Shown piece after piece: positions 1 through 8,098 of a DNA stretch of 44,428 bases. The stretch is taken from positions 1 to 44,428 of the forward strand of contig CAMASK010000018.1 of the NCBI GenBank assembly GCA_945860895.1. The letters run 5' to 3'. This DNA is from Bacteriovorax stolpii. Its GTDB lineage: Bacteria > Bdellovibrionota > Bacteriovoracia > Bacteriovoracales > Bacteriovoracaceae. The translations under genes and the position numbers were made by a program. Under the pieces are notes generated by a model, which was not told the origin of the DNA, made no database searches, and saw only the letters and a list, made by a program, of their open reading frames with translations. Within the stretch, counting starts at the first letter, position 1; each line of letters opens with the position of its first letter.

Positions 1-1
1 C

Positions 2-724
2 TATACAAAGGCAAAATACCGAGTCCTGAAGAATATGACTAAAGACGACTATTTGATCTTTGGTTTAGAGAATCCTTATTTGGAAGATATAAAAAAACAT
101 CCGGTGCAGAAGACAAGTTTTCAAAAAGGGAACTTACCATCAGAGTTCAAAAATAAATTTAGCTTCAAAGATGCCAAAGTCAAAGGAGAGCATAATGAGG
201 CTAATTTCTATGCTGCCTATAAAACATTGGAACTATTAAAAATTCCCAATCTCGATGAATTATTTCAGGAATTTATTAATGAATTTGCAGGCGTGGCTCA
301 TCGTTTGGAATATGTTCTAACTTATGAGGGTTTAGCACTTTATAACGATGCAAAGAGTACAAATTCACTAGCTACAACTACGGCCATTAAAGCCTTTAAT
401 GATTCTAATGAGCCACTTTATATAATCCTCGGTGGTAAACTTCGTAATGAAACGGATAAAGTCTTACCCGATCTTTTGCCATTCAAGAATAAAATATCCA
501 GAATATTTACCATCGGAGATGTGGCCAAGCGTCTCAAGGATGAACTTAGTAAAGACTTTAATGTGACTGAAGCCAATGATCTTAAAACCGTTTTTCAAAT
601 AGCTAAGACTGAAAGATTGAAAGGCAATCTAGTCTTCTCTCCTGCCTTTCCATCCTTTGATCAATTTAAAAACTATGTTGATCGCGGAGAAAAGTTTAAG
701 ACTTGGGCCAAAGAAGCCTTCTAA
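2..724 (+). CDS. murD: UDP-N-acetylmuramoylalanine--D-glutamate ligase, C-terminal part
   Basis: The reading frame is open from the left edge, so only about the last 240 residues of a roughly 440-residue enzyme are present. MurD is the cytoplasmic ligase that adds D-glutamate to UDP-MurNAc-L-alanine in peptidoglycan synthesis. Visible hallmarks are VAHRLEYV at the start of the C-terminal Mur ligase domain, the substrate-site stretch YNDAKSTN, and the terminal block FSPAFPSFDQFKNYVDRGEKF, which matches the family's SPA-SFDQF-N-ERG signature. The ATP-binding N-terminal part lies outside the window. The match over the C-terminal domain is strong; no other Mur ligase combines these motifs. Confidence 0.93.
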   Translation, partial: YTKAKYRVLKNMTKDDYLIFGLENPYLEDIKKHPVQKTSFQKGNLPSEFKNKFSFKDAKVKGEHNEANFYAAYKTLELLKIPNLDELFQEFINEFAGVAHRLEYVLTYEGLALYNDAKSTNSLATTTAIKAFNDSNEPLYIILGGKLRNETDKVLPDLLPFKNKISRIFTIGDVAKRLKDELSKDFNVTEANDLKTVFQIAKTERLKGNLVFSPAFPSFDQFKNYVDRGEKFKTWAKEAF

Positions 725-728
725 TTAA

Positions 729-893
729 TCATTTGTTCATGTGATCGTAGTAACTCTGATCGATAGATGCTGGAATGCGGTCAACGACATTTTTATGTTC
801 TGGATTTTTTTCGGCTATGGCAGTTTCAAATGATATTTTCGCGATGAAAAATATCATTAACAGCATCACAATAGGTTTAAATTTAACACCCAT
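729..893 (-). CDS. Small exported or membrane-anchored protein, 54 aa
   Basis: This short frame encodes MGVKFKPIVMLLMIFFIAKI followed by a polar tail of about 30 residues ending in SYYDHMNK. The N-terminus has a lysine-flanked hydrophobic helix of about 14 residues, like a signal peptide or a single membrane anchor. An AGAGG ribosome site lies about 9 bases before the ATG. A near-perfect sigma-28 promoter sits just upstream (917-943) and predicts a leader of about 17 bases. The promoter and ribosome site make this a credible gene despite its size. I recognise no family. It lies between the convergent end of murD and the end of kynU and has its own transcription unit. Confidence 0.7.
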   Translation of the reverse strand: MGVKFKPIVMLLMIFFIAKISFETAIAEKNPEHKNVVDRIPASIDQSYYDHMNK

Positions 894-916
894 ATAGCTT
901 ATACCTCTAAAGGGGT

Positions 917-943
917 ATATCGGCTTTAAATATTAAAACTTTA
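917..943 (-). promoter_or_regulatory. Sigma-28 (FliA) type promoter, near consensus
   Basis: Read on the minus strand, the sequence is TAAAGTTT, an 11-base spacer, then GCCGATAT. The FliA consensus is TAAAGTTT-N11-GCCGATAA, so 15 of 16 positions match with exact spacing. It begins just after the kynU stop codon and points at the 54-codon gene starting at 893. A start site about 7 bases past the -10 would fall near 910, leaving a short leader that contains AGAGG. The motif match is seen directly; activity is inferred. Confidence 0.75.
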
Positions 944-948
944 AATTT

Positions 949-2142
949 TTAGTTAGCCAAATTTTTGAGGCTTCTGCAAAGCTGACTTACGTCACTTTCA
1001 TTCTGATAAAGTCCAAATCCAAAGCGCAAACGGTTGCCCCTTCGATCTATAAGAATGTGGTGTTTATGCAGGATTTCTTGGCATTTTTGGGCATCCTCTA
1101 GGCTGTCTGCCTCAAAGGTAAGAAAATGGCCGTGCCACAAAAGATCAGGGCTAAAAAGGGGCTTGAGGGACCATGACTGAATAAAACTTATTGGGAGTTC
1201 TTTAAGAAACAGAAGTTGGAGGTTTAAAACATAAGCATGGATCGCCTCTATGGTGATGTTATGCGAGAAAAACAAATCCCAAACAGCATTGAATCGATAA
1301 AAGCCACTAGGGTCTTGAGTCGCCCCCATAAAGGCCATGGCATCTGAAGCATATCCAACTTTGACATCCGGTTTTTTTGAGATTTGAGCTTGTTCGGCAA
1401 ACCAACCTGTATAGGCCGGTCGCCAATCCCCTTTTGGTACCACCATGAATCCAACGCCTTCCCCTCCTTGAGCGTATTTGTAACCCCCACCCAAATAAAA
1501 GAGCCGGCCTTCAAATGGAGCGAGGTTTGTTGGGAGTGCGGCAAAACCATGGTAACCATCCAAAACAAATAGGGTGGCTTCAGGTGTATGATCTAGTAAG
1601 TCTTTTAACTCGGCATCGGTTAAGGCGGTACCGGAATCAAAAAAAACCTGGCTTATAAAAATGAGATCATAATTATTTTTTAATTCTATTTTCAAATTGT
1701 CCAAATAGGCTTTTCGGTCATGAGGAAAATATGTTGAATCCACTTGATGTATTTGTATCTCAGGAATTTCAGTTAATCGCAAAAATTGTCTGCGCCATGA
1801 AAGGAATTCATTGGTTGAAGTCAAAATCTTCAATTCTTTTTTTCCTAAAAACAAACTCAGAAGCCTAGTGGAAAGTTCATGAGTATTGGGGGCCAGAACT
1901 ATTTGTTCGGGATGTTTAAGCTTTAAAATATCAGCAATGTGTTTTTGAGTTTTCCCAATGACTTCACCAAATATCTTGCCCCATTTTTCATCACTCAAAT
2001 GAGCACAATCATCCCAGTACTGTAGTTGAGCTTCTCTAGTGATGTCCGGCCAGAAATGATGTGAATGAGCAGCAAAATGCAGCTTTCCTTCATGACCTTT
2101 AAGAAAACGAGTGTAAAAATCCTTAGGGTTGAAAAGAGTCAT
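949..2142 (-). CDS. kynU: Kynureninase-like PLP-dependent enzyme
   Basis: This is a fold-type I PLP enzyme of aminotransferase class V. Kynureninase cleaves kynurenine to anthranilate and alanine. Counting from the TTG at 2148, the LDGYHG block holds the pyridine-binding aspartate (about residue 197) and LGGGYKYAQGGEG holds the Schiff-base lysine (about 224). PAYTGWFAE is also kynureninase-like. At about 397 residues it is slightly shorter than typical. The frame can start at TTG 2148, but the ATG at 2142 is more conventional. Either start overlaps the end of the tryptophan dioxygenase gene, implying translational coupling. The N-terminal FAAHSHHFWPD differs from the usual N-G-N-S-L-G loop, so another kynureninase-like activity is possible. 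The neighbour favours kynureninase. Confidence 0.8.
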   Translation of the reverse strand: MTLFNPKDFYTRFLKGHEGKLHFAAHSHHFWPDITREAQLQYWDDCAHLSDEKWGKIFGEVIGKTQKHIADILKLKHPEQIVLAPNTHELSTRLLSLFLGKKELKILTSTNEFLSWRRQFLRLTEIPEIQIHQVDSTYFPHDRKAYLDNLKIELKNNYDLIFISQVFFDSGTALTDAELKDLLDHTPEATLFVLDGYHGFAALPTNLAPFEGRLFYLGGGYKYAQGGEGVGFMVVPKGDWRPAYTGWFAEQAQISKKPDVKVGYASDAMAFMGATQDPSGFYRFNAVWDLFFSHNITIEAIHAYVLNLQLLFLKELPISFIQSWSLKPLFSPDLLWHGHFLTFEADSLEDAQKCQEILHKHHILIDRRGNRLRFGFGLYQNESDVSQLCRSLKNLAN

Positions 2143-3220
2143 ACACAATGTCCAATTGATCTTTAATGTACACAGGCAATGCAGGAATCATGGATTTAGG
2201 AATGAGGAAGGTTGCAAGGTTAAATAAATCTAAAAAGGCTCGATTCCTCTCAGTCGTAGACTTTAAATATTCATGACCGGAAGATCCACCCGTTCCGATT
2301 TTTGTTCCTAAGATCCTTTGCACCATTATGGCGTGTCGATAGCGCCAAGTCGTAAATTTTTCATCAACTTCCACTAAAGAATTGAGAATTTTAAATGGCA
2401 TCTGAAGTGCTGGATAATCTCTGTAGAGATAAATGAAAACAGCGGAAAGCATGGCTTTTTGTGAAAGCTTAATTTTCCCTGGTTGAATTAAAGTTTCATA
2501 TTTATGAGCATCCAAAAGGGTTGCAAAAGTTTGCTTGGTCATCTCAAGATTTTTTAATTCCATGGACTTCATGGGTTCAAACAGACTTGGATTATTGGAA
2601 ATAATCTCAAAGTCCATTTCCAGCATTGTATCCACGGCATGAGAATAGGCTCCCCAAAAATCAAAGCCATCAAACTCAGAAAATGGCATTCGAGAAAGCC
2701 AAGCCTCTAGCAATTCAAAAATACTGATTTTATTTTCTGTCTCGGCAAGAATTTTGCGGTCTTCTTCTTTAAGCCTGGAATTAAAAAATTGTTTTTCAAT
2801 TTCCATTCGATGTTGCGGCTTGATTCCTAAAGTGGCTTCTACTAAACGAAACTGTAAACTCTGAAATCCAGAGGCCGGTACCAGAAAATCCCTGAACTCC
2901 ATAAAGTCTAAAGTGGTCATGGTCTCCATAATCTGAATTTGATCCACCAGAATTTGCTGAATAGTAGTAACTCTCTCAAGTCGCGAATTAATCACGGAAA
3001 GATCAGTTGAAGGAATAAAAGCCTTGCTCATAATTTCGCGCACAGAGTTTAGTTCATGCAAGATTTGCTTGAACCACAGCTCATATGTTTGATGAATGAT
3101 GATAAAAAGCGTCTCATCATGTGCAGCATTCCCATGTTTGGCACTTTCAGGCGCCTGCGCATTAAGAATTTTAGGCAGTTGCAAGTAATCGCCATAATAA
3201 ACAGGTTTATGAATTTTCAT
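2123..3220 (-). CDS. kynA: Tryptophan 2,3-dioxygenase
   Basis: This heme enzyme opens the tryptophan indole ring to N-formylkynurenine, the first step of the kynurenine route. IIHQTYELWFKQILHE contains the distal histidine (His43), SLQFRLVE the substrate-binding arginine (Arg125), and YRHAIMVQRILG the proximal heme histidine (His296). GTGGSSGHEYLKST is the conserved substrate loop. At 365 residues it is much longer than the roughly 280-residue form common in bacteria and closer in length to animal TDO. GGAAGG lies upstream of the ATG. The downstream kynU overlaps it by about 20 bases, so the two form an operon. It is divergent from the aminopeptidase gene across a 57-base gap. Confidence 0.95.
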   Translation of the reverse strand: MKIHKPVYYGDYLQLPKILNAQAPESAKHGNAAHDETLFIIIHQTYELWFKQILHELNSVREIMSKAFIPSTDLSVINSRLERVTTIQQILVDQIQIMETMTTLDFMEFRDFLVPASGFQSLQFRLVEATLGIKPQHRMEIEKQFFNSRLKEEDRKILAETENKISIFELLEAWLSRMPFSEFDGFDFWGAYSHAVDTMLEMDFEIISNNPSLFEPMKSMELKNLEMTKQTFATLLDAHKYETLIQPGKIKLSQKAMLSAVFIYLYRDYPALQMPFKILNSLVEVDEKFTTWRYRHAIMVQRILGTKIGTGGSSGHEYLKSTTERNRAFLDLFNLATFLIPKSMIPALPVYIKDQLDIVYDSFQP

Positions 3221-3277
3221 AAAATCCTTCCCAATTTATGGAGGAGGGGAGTATTTTTATAGAATGGAGATCATTGT

Positions 3278-5038
3278 ATGAAAAAATCTTTTAGTCTATC
3301 AAATCAAACTATCAAATCGAACATTAATAAACTTAAAAAAGTCATGGTCGACAAGAATCTCGACGCTATGTATATTTCGAGTTTTGACCCTTTTCTGAAT
3401 GAATATGTCCCTCTTCAGGATAATCACCGTTATTACTTTACTAATTTTACTGGTTCTACGGCTGAAGCTCTGGTTTTGGCCAATGGAAAGGTCAGACTCT
3501 ATGTTGACGGTCGTTATCATGAACAAGCAGATTTAGAAGTGGATAATACAGAAGTTGAGGTGGTGAAAAGTATCGACTCAATTACTGCAGATTTGATTAA
3601 AGATATTTCAAAATTAAATCTTAAGCATGTTGGCTACGAAGCTGATCGTACTTCTTTAAGTTTTTTGAAGCGTATTTCTCAAGCAGCGACTGAAGCGATT
3701 GCCTTAAATAGTGGGGAATTGGCAAAAGTTATTGAGTTTGAAAAACTTCCTGCGCTTAAAGAAATACAATTAGTGGCAAGGGAATTTCGAGGTCGCGATA
3801 CTCTTGAAAAAACCAGTACAATTTTCAGTGATAAAAATGAGGGCATGTATTTAACGGCTTTAGATTCGATTGCCTGGATAACCAATTGCCGTGGCTATCA
3901 TTTACCTTTTTTAAGTAGTTTTTACTCCAGGGCACTGGTGACCAAAGAGAATGTTTATATTTTTGTCACTCCGGAAGTACAAGTTTCTGATCAAGCAAAA
4001 AAAGAACATGGGCTTGAGTTTATTCATCTACCATTTAGTGCCCTTCCAAAAGAACTTGAAAAAATTCAAAACACCCTTCATCTGAAAAAAGTTTTTTTTG
4101 ATTCTGGCATGATCAATGCCGCTGATTTTGGAATGCTGGTTAATATTTTTGGTACAGAAAGACTCGAAGAGAAAGCTGGTGGAGTTTATGATTGGCAATC
4201 GATCAAGGAGCCAGTGGAAATTCATCAAATTGAAGCCTCATTCAAGCGTTCTGATAAGGCGATATTTAATACGATTAAATGGGTTAAAGACGCCATTAAG
4301 GATAAAAAGCGTATTACCGAACTTGATTTATATAATGAAACAACAAAAAAATATCAGGAGCAAGGGGCTAAAGAACAAAGCTTCAATACAATTTCAGGCG
4401 TTGGACCAAACGGATCTATCATTCATTACGGTAGCCCATCTGACGAAGTGATCATCCAAAAAGAAGATTTAGTTCTGCTTGATTCTGGTGGATATTTTGA
4501 CGGCGGATTTGCTACAGATTGTACTCGTGCTTTTTTTGCGGGCTCCATTGCCGATAAACCAAATCCAAAATACTGTGAAATTTATACTTTGGTTTTAAAA
4601 GGACTTCTCGCCTGTTCAAATGCCGTTTTTCCTACTGGAACAAAAGGCATTGTCTTGGATGGTCTTGCCCGAAATCCGATGCGCAAGATGGGATATGATT
4701 ATGCTCACGGAACTGGTCATGGTGTTGGAATTCATGTGCATGAACCAGGAGTGAGAATTTCGAGTATCTCCAATGTTCCAATGAAAGAAGGGCAAGTAGT
4801 TTCTATTGAACCAGGTATTTATATTCCAGGTTTTGGTGGAGTTAGACTTGAAAATATTTATCGTGTTGAAAAACATCCTGTGTTTAAAGATATGCTTCAC
4901 TTTGTTGGATTTGTATTTATCGGATTTGATCCAGCTTTAGTTGATATGAATCTTCTCAATAGTGAAGAAAAAATCCAGCTCGATGAATATGAGGCTGAGT
5001 GCTTACGTCGAGGAACTAGTCTTAGATCGCTTAAGTAA
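3278..5038 (+). CDS. Xaa-Pro aminopeptidase (M24 family), three-domain form
   Basis: This cytoplasmic metallopeptidase removes an N-terminal residue that precedes proline. Two creatinase-like N-terminal domains (about 10-150 and 155-310) are followed by a pita-bread catalytic domain (about 320-530). Metal ligands visible by motif are Asp402 (LLDSGG), Asp414 (ATDCTR), His481 (GTGHGVG), Glu511 (SIEPG) and Glu525 (RLENI). His383 (IIHYGS) and the HVHEPGVR block complete the active site. The 586-residue length fits the long aminopeptidase P1 type rather than the 440-residue PepP type. GGAG precedes the ATG. Its 3' end overlaps the convergent metalloprotease gene by 36 bases. Confidence 0.92.
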   Translation: MKKSFSLSNQTIKSNINKLKKVMVDKNLDAMYISSFDPFLNEYVPLQDNHRYYFTNFTGSTAEALVLANGKVRLYVDGRYHEQADLEVDNTEVEVVKSIDSITADLIKDISKLNLKHVGYEADRTSLSFLKRISQAATEAIALNSGELAKVIEFEKLPALKEIQLVAREFRGRDTLEKTSTIFSDKNEGMYLTALDSIAWITNCRGYHLPFLSSFYSRALVTKENVYIFVTPEVQVSDQAKKEHGLEFIHLPFSALPKELEKIQNTLHLKKVFFDSGMINAADFGMLVNIFGTERLEEKAGGVYDWQSIKEPVEIHQIEASFKRSDKAIFNTIKWVKDAIKDKKRITELDLYNETTKKYQEQGAKEQSFNTISGVGPNGSIIHYGSPSDEVIIQKEDLVLLDSGGYFDGGFATDCTRAFFAGSIADKPNPKYCEIYTLVLKGLLACSNAVFPTGTKGIVLDGLARNPMRKMGYDYAHGTGHGVGIHVHEPGVRISSISNVPMKEGQVVSIEPGIYIPGFGGVRLENIYRVEKHPVFKDMLHFVGFVFIGFDPALVDMNLLNSEEKIQLDEYEAECLRRGTSLRSLK

Positions 5039-5821
5039 TTTTAACATTTCCAAAATTGCGATAAATAGACCGAGAGTTGCAGCCATTTGCCAGAATGGGA
5101 CATCTTTTGCCGCAGTGCCATCATTACTAATGATGGTTCCACACCCACCGAGAAGTCCAAAGCCATCAAGTTTCATTGGATAGAGGTAACTGACTCCCAT
5201 CATATCATCTTCGCCTAAAGCTTTCCTTTGATCTACTATTCGGTAATACATCAATGCTGCTTTATCATTCGTGTGACCAAGACCAATAGCATGTCCGATT
5301 TCATGAGCGATGACACCGATTTTGTCTTTCTTGGATAAAGTCGCGAATGGTGTTTGATCACGATTATTGATCAGTATCACTGCCCCAGTGATACTTTTAC
5401 CAGAGAACTTATTCGGTATTGTCACGGCCAGGACAGTTGGGCCTTCAAAATTTGCCGCAAAATCATTACAAGAAATAACGATATCATTTACAGGAGCGAT
5501 AATTCGATCACCACTGGTAATACAAGGAGTGTCGGTTGGAGCACATAATCTACCAGTTGTTATATTGGCATATGGTCCAGTAAAACTGGTAGATTTCAAA
5601 CGTAGTGAAGAAGTGGGAACCCTGTTCCAGAAATTTACGATGGCCGGAACAATCAACTCTTCTAGTTCATAGGGAGTCATGCCAACATTGGCGCAACTTG
5701 AAGAAGCATCTACGGAAACGCTAACTTCGTTATCCTTGAATGAAGCCCCAAAATTGTTATTTAAAGTATAAGCTTGAACGTTCGAAGATAGAGTTATGAG
5801 AAGAATGATGAGTATCTGCAT
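5003..5821 (-). CDS. Exported matrixin-like zinc metalloprotease with C-terminal membrane anchor
   Basis: A signal peptide (MQILIILLITLSSNVQA) leads into a metzincin-type catalytic domain. The zinc site is HEIGHAIGLGH (His173, Glu174, His177, His183), followed by a likely Met-turn at ALMYY (Met191). The tail runs GLLGGCGT, a short polar linker, a hydrophobic helix at about 233-250 and a basic end LKRSK. That layout resembles a C-terminal sorting or anchoring signal. Six or more cysteines suggest disulfides. The start lies one base from the stop of the upstream barrel-like gene, so the two are probably co-transcribed. The substrate is unknown. The catalytic assignment is firm; the anchoring role is inferred. 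Confidence 0.85.
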   Translation of the reverse strand: MQILIILLITLSSNVQAYTLNNNFGASFKDNEVSVSVDASSSCANVGMTPYELEELIVPAIVNFWNRVPTSSLRLKSTSFTGPYANITTGRLCAPTDTPCITSGDRIIAPVNDIVISCNDFAANFEGPTVLAVTIPNKFSGKSITGAVILINNRDQTPFATLSKKDKIGVIAHEIGHAIGLGHTNDKAALMYYRIVDQRKALGEDDMMGVSYLYPMKLDGFGLLGGCGTIISNDGTAAKDVPFWQMAATLGLFIAILEMLKLLKRSKTSSST

Positions 5822-5822
5822 A

Positions 5823-6452
5823 TTACTTTTTCCAGTAGTAGGTTAAAAATAAAGAGTAGGAAAGTTGTTTCTGCTCTTTAACAAAAAACGAATAGGTATA
5901 AGTCTGCAGTCTGAAAGCGAATTTTTCGAACATCGCCTCTATTCCAAAATCCAGAGTATTATTCAAACTGGATTTGTTTTCGTCAGGATAATAAAATGTT
6001 GAGCTCCCATTTCCATTATTCATCTGAGCACTGCCACCTCGACCTTGTTGATTGGCCCACATTAAACTAGTACCTAAACGCAATCTCAACCATCCAAATG
6101 GCCTGTGGCTAATGTCACCGCGAAACATAAATAAATTTGAAAAAATTTTTGATCCTTCATGAGTTTGGGGCAACACCCAGTTGAATTCCGGTAAAAAAAT
6201 GAAATTTGTAGTCATAGGAATACCTATACCAGCACCAATAACTGGCTTCCACTCAATTTTGCGCAGTCCGCCTGAGCCATCATTCTGGATCGCATTATAG
6301 AATTGGGTGTGGGTTCCAAGATTAAAATAGACTTGCTTTATTCTTGAAGAAGAACGATCAGAAGAATTAGGAACTGCCAAGGCAGATTCACAAAAATAAG
6401 TAAAAAACACGACAATAAATAAATTTCTAAGCATGCCCAATGAAGCTATCAT
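5823..6452 (-). CDS. Exported protein, probable outer-membrane beta-barrel
   Basis: An N-terminal hydrophobic stretch (LRNLFIVVFFTYFCESALA) acts as a signal peptide. The rest alternates polar and aromatic residues in strand-like segments, for example TNFIFLPEFNWVLPQ, FAFRLQTYTYSFF and LSYSLFLTYYW, and ends close to a C-terminal aromatic, as in outer-membrane barrels of about 8 strands. I recognise no family. Translation may start at 6452 or at the internal Met at 6434; neither has a clear ribosome site, and the later start gives the cleaner signal peptide. It is one base upstream of the metalloprotease gene and divergent from serC, so it may secrete, anchor or be processed by the protease. 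Confidence 0.7.
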   Translation of the reverse strand: MIASLGMLRNLFIVVFFTYFCESALAVPNSSDRSSSRIKQVYFNLGTHTQFYNAIQNDGSGGLRKIEWKPVIGAGIGIPMTTNFIFLPEFNWVLPQTHEGSKIFSNLFMFRGDISHRPFGWLRLRLGTSLMWANQQGRGGSAQMNNGNGSSTFYYPDENKSSLNNTLDFGIEAMFEKFAFRLQTYTYSFFVKEQKQLSYSLFLTYYWKK

Positions 6453-6479
6453 AAACGTATCAATTTTGCGGAGCTTTTT

Positions 6480-7604
6480 ATGTTCGAGAATTTCAAAGTA
6501 CCTAAAGAATTAATCCCTTCAGACCCTCGTTTTGGTGTTGGACCCTCTTTAATACCTGTCGAAGCCGTTGAAAAGCTTGCCAAGACCGGACATGAGCTTC
6601 TTGGTACAAGTCATCGTAAAGAAGCGGTCAGGAAAGTTGTTAAAGAAATGCAGGATGGTTTGAGAACCTATTTTAAATTGCCTTCAGATTATGAAGTGAT
6701 TATTGGCAATGGTGGGGCAACCTTGTTTTGGGACATGATTGGTTTAGGCATGGTTGAAAAAAATCCCTACCATTTTATTTGTGGAGAATTTTCCGATAAA
6801 TGGTTTCGGGCGAACAAGAATATTCCGTGGCTTAAGCCGGATGCAAAAAGAGTTGAATTTGGTCAGGGATTAAATCCTGTTGCAATGGCTGGTCATGATT
6901 TTTTGGCCTGTACTTTAAATGAAACCTCTACTGGAGTGATGCTAACTGATTTACCAAATGTTGATAATGAGACAATTCTTGCTATTGATGCAACTTCTGG
7001 AGCCGGCCAAATCCCTATCGATTTTAAGAAATCTGATTTGTATTATTTTTCACCTCAAAAAGTATTTGCTTCTGAAGGAGGCCTTTATGTCGCGATTCTT
7101 TCGCCTAAGGCAATTGAGCGAGCTCTAAGAATTGGGAAAGATAATTCTCGCTTTATTCCTGAATCTTTAAAATTGTCTCATGCCATTGACTACTCCAAAC
7201 AGAATCAAACTTATAATACTCCGGCCATTTCAACGATCTTTTTTTTGAATGAGCAAGTAAAGTTGATGAATAAGTTAGGAGAAGAGAAAGTAGTCAGCGA
7301 AGCTAAAAGAAAGGCTGAGTTAATGTATGGATGGGCAAAGGAGAAACCATATTTAAACGCTTTCATTCAAGAGCAAAAATTTAGATCGCTTACTGTTGCA
7401 ACAATAGATATTGAAGAAAAATATAAAGTAGATGATCTTGCAGCGGTTCTTCGCTCACAAGGAGTTGTCTATGATATTGATGCTTATCGAAAATTGGGTC
7501 GTAACCAGTATCGAATAGGTATGTTTCATAATGTGAGTTATGAAAACCTTGAAAAGCTTACACAAATTATTAGTCTAGCTATTGAGTCCGAGATAAGTCT
7601 CTAA
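6480..7604 (+). CDS. serC: Phosphoserine aminotransferase
   Basis: This is a PLP enzyme converting 3-phosphohydroxypyruvate to phosphoserine in serine synthesis, and also acting in pyridoxal phosphate synthesis. The Schiff-base lysine is Lys194 in SPQKVFASEGG. The phosphate-contact region GTSHRKEAV and the IGNGGATLFWD cofactor loop are present. These blocks resemble the actinobacterial-type SerC (APQK-FASDGG) more than the E. coli type. The 374-residue length fits. GGAG lies 6 bases before the ATG. It is the first gene on its strand here, divergent from the barrel-like gene, with only 27 bases between the starts, so its promoter must lie partly inside that gene. Confidence 0.9.
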   Translation: MFENFKVPKELIPSDPRFGVGPSLIPVEAVEKLAKTGHELLGTSHRKEAVRKVVKEMQDGLRTYFKLPSDYEVIIGNGGATLFWDMIGLGMVEKNPYHFICGEFSDKWFRANKNIPWLKPDAKRVEFGQGLNPVAMAGHDFLACTLNETSTGVMLTDLPNVDNETILAIDATSGAGQIPIDFKKSDLYYFSPQKVFASEGGLYVAILSPKAIERALRIGKDNSRFIPESLKLSHAIDYSKQNQTYNTPAISTIFFLNEQVKLMNKLGEEKVVSEAKRKAELMYGWAKEKPYLNAFIQEQKFRSLTVATIDIEEKYKVDDLAAVLRSQGVVYDIDAYRKLGRNQYRIGMFHNVSYENLEKLTQIISLAIESEISL

Positions 7605-7630
7605 ATTCAGGTCATTTATACAAGTCCGAC

Positions 7631-7657
7631 TATAGACGTCAGGCAATCTTCCGATAA
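7631..7657 (+). promoter_or_regulatory. Sigma-28-like promoter, partial match
   Basis: TATAGACG, 11 bases, then TCCGATAA. Seven of eight -10 positions and four of eight -35 positions match the FliA consensus with exact spacing. It ends 18 bases before the lipoprotein ATG at 7676, and the predicted start site lies just before the GGAGA ribosome site. It is weaker than the copy at 917-943, so I hold it as a candidate. Confidence 0.45.
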
Positions 7658-7675
7658 GCTCTCATGGAGAAACTC

Positions 7676-8098
7676 ATGAGATCCTCAATCATTTTAGCCA
7701 TCTTTCTTTTGAGTGGTTGTGGAGTCAAAAAATCCTCTTTTGTTATGGGAAAAACTACACGCTCAGAAGTGATTTCTGTAAAAGGTGAGCCCATTAAAGA
7801 GGAAGCTATTCCGGTTAATGATGGCACCATATTGATTTATGGGGAAGATGAAAAATATCAACTCAAGGGAGATATTGTTGTTAATCTTTTTAAAAATCCA
7901 TCCAATCAAGAAAGGCTCTTACTATTTTGGAAACATAAATTTAAAGATTGTTTAACTACGATCAAAAAGATTTCCAAAGATGAGACTTCACACACTTCCC
8001 CAGAAATGGAATTTTCTTGTCCCTCTCAAGGGGTGAGTGTCATCTATACTGAAGGCTCAGATGTTATTAGCAGAGTGATAGAAAATGAAAAAAAATAA
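7676..8098 (+). CDS. Lipoprotein with SmpA/OmlA-like motif
   Basis: A short signal peptide ends in the lipobox LLSGC, so the mature protein would begin at a lipidated cysteine. The stretch MGKTTRSEVISVKGEP resembles the G-x-T-x-x-E-V-x-x-x-x-G-x-P turn of SmpA/OmlA (BLIP-like) domains, which serve as small periplasmic binding modules. I chose the ATG at 7676 rather than 7664 because GGAGA sits 5 bases upstream of it and the resulting signal peptide has normal length. The stop overlaps the start of the next lipoprotein by 14 bases, indicating an operon. The specific role is unknown. Confidence 0.75.
   Translation: MRSSIILAIFLLSGCGVKKSSFVMGKTTRSEVISVKGEPIKEEAIPVNDGTILIYGEDEKYQLKGDIVVNLFKNPSNQERLLLFWKHKFKDCLTTIKKISKDETSHTSPEMEFSCPSQGVSVIYTEGSDVISRVIENEKK

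Noticed and set aside
4550-4557. GCCGATAA octamer resembling a FliA -10
   Set aside because: Inside the aminopeptidase coding sequence, with no -35 at correct spacing and no downstream gene.
5373-5395. 10-bp perfect hairpin AGTATCACTG-CCC-CAGTGATACT followed by TTTT on the plus strand
   Set aside because: It lies inside the metalloprotease coding sequence and encodes a plausible conserved segment (SITGAVIL). The plus-strand transcript it would stop (pepP read-through) is speculative.
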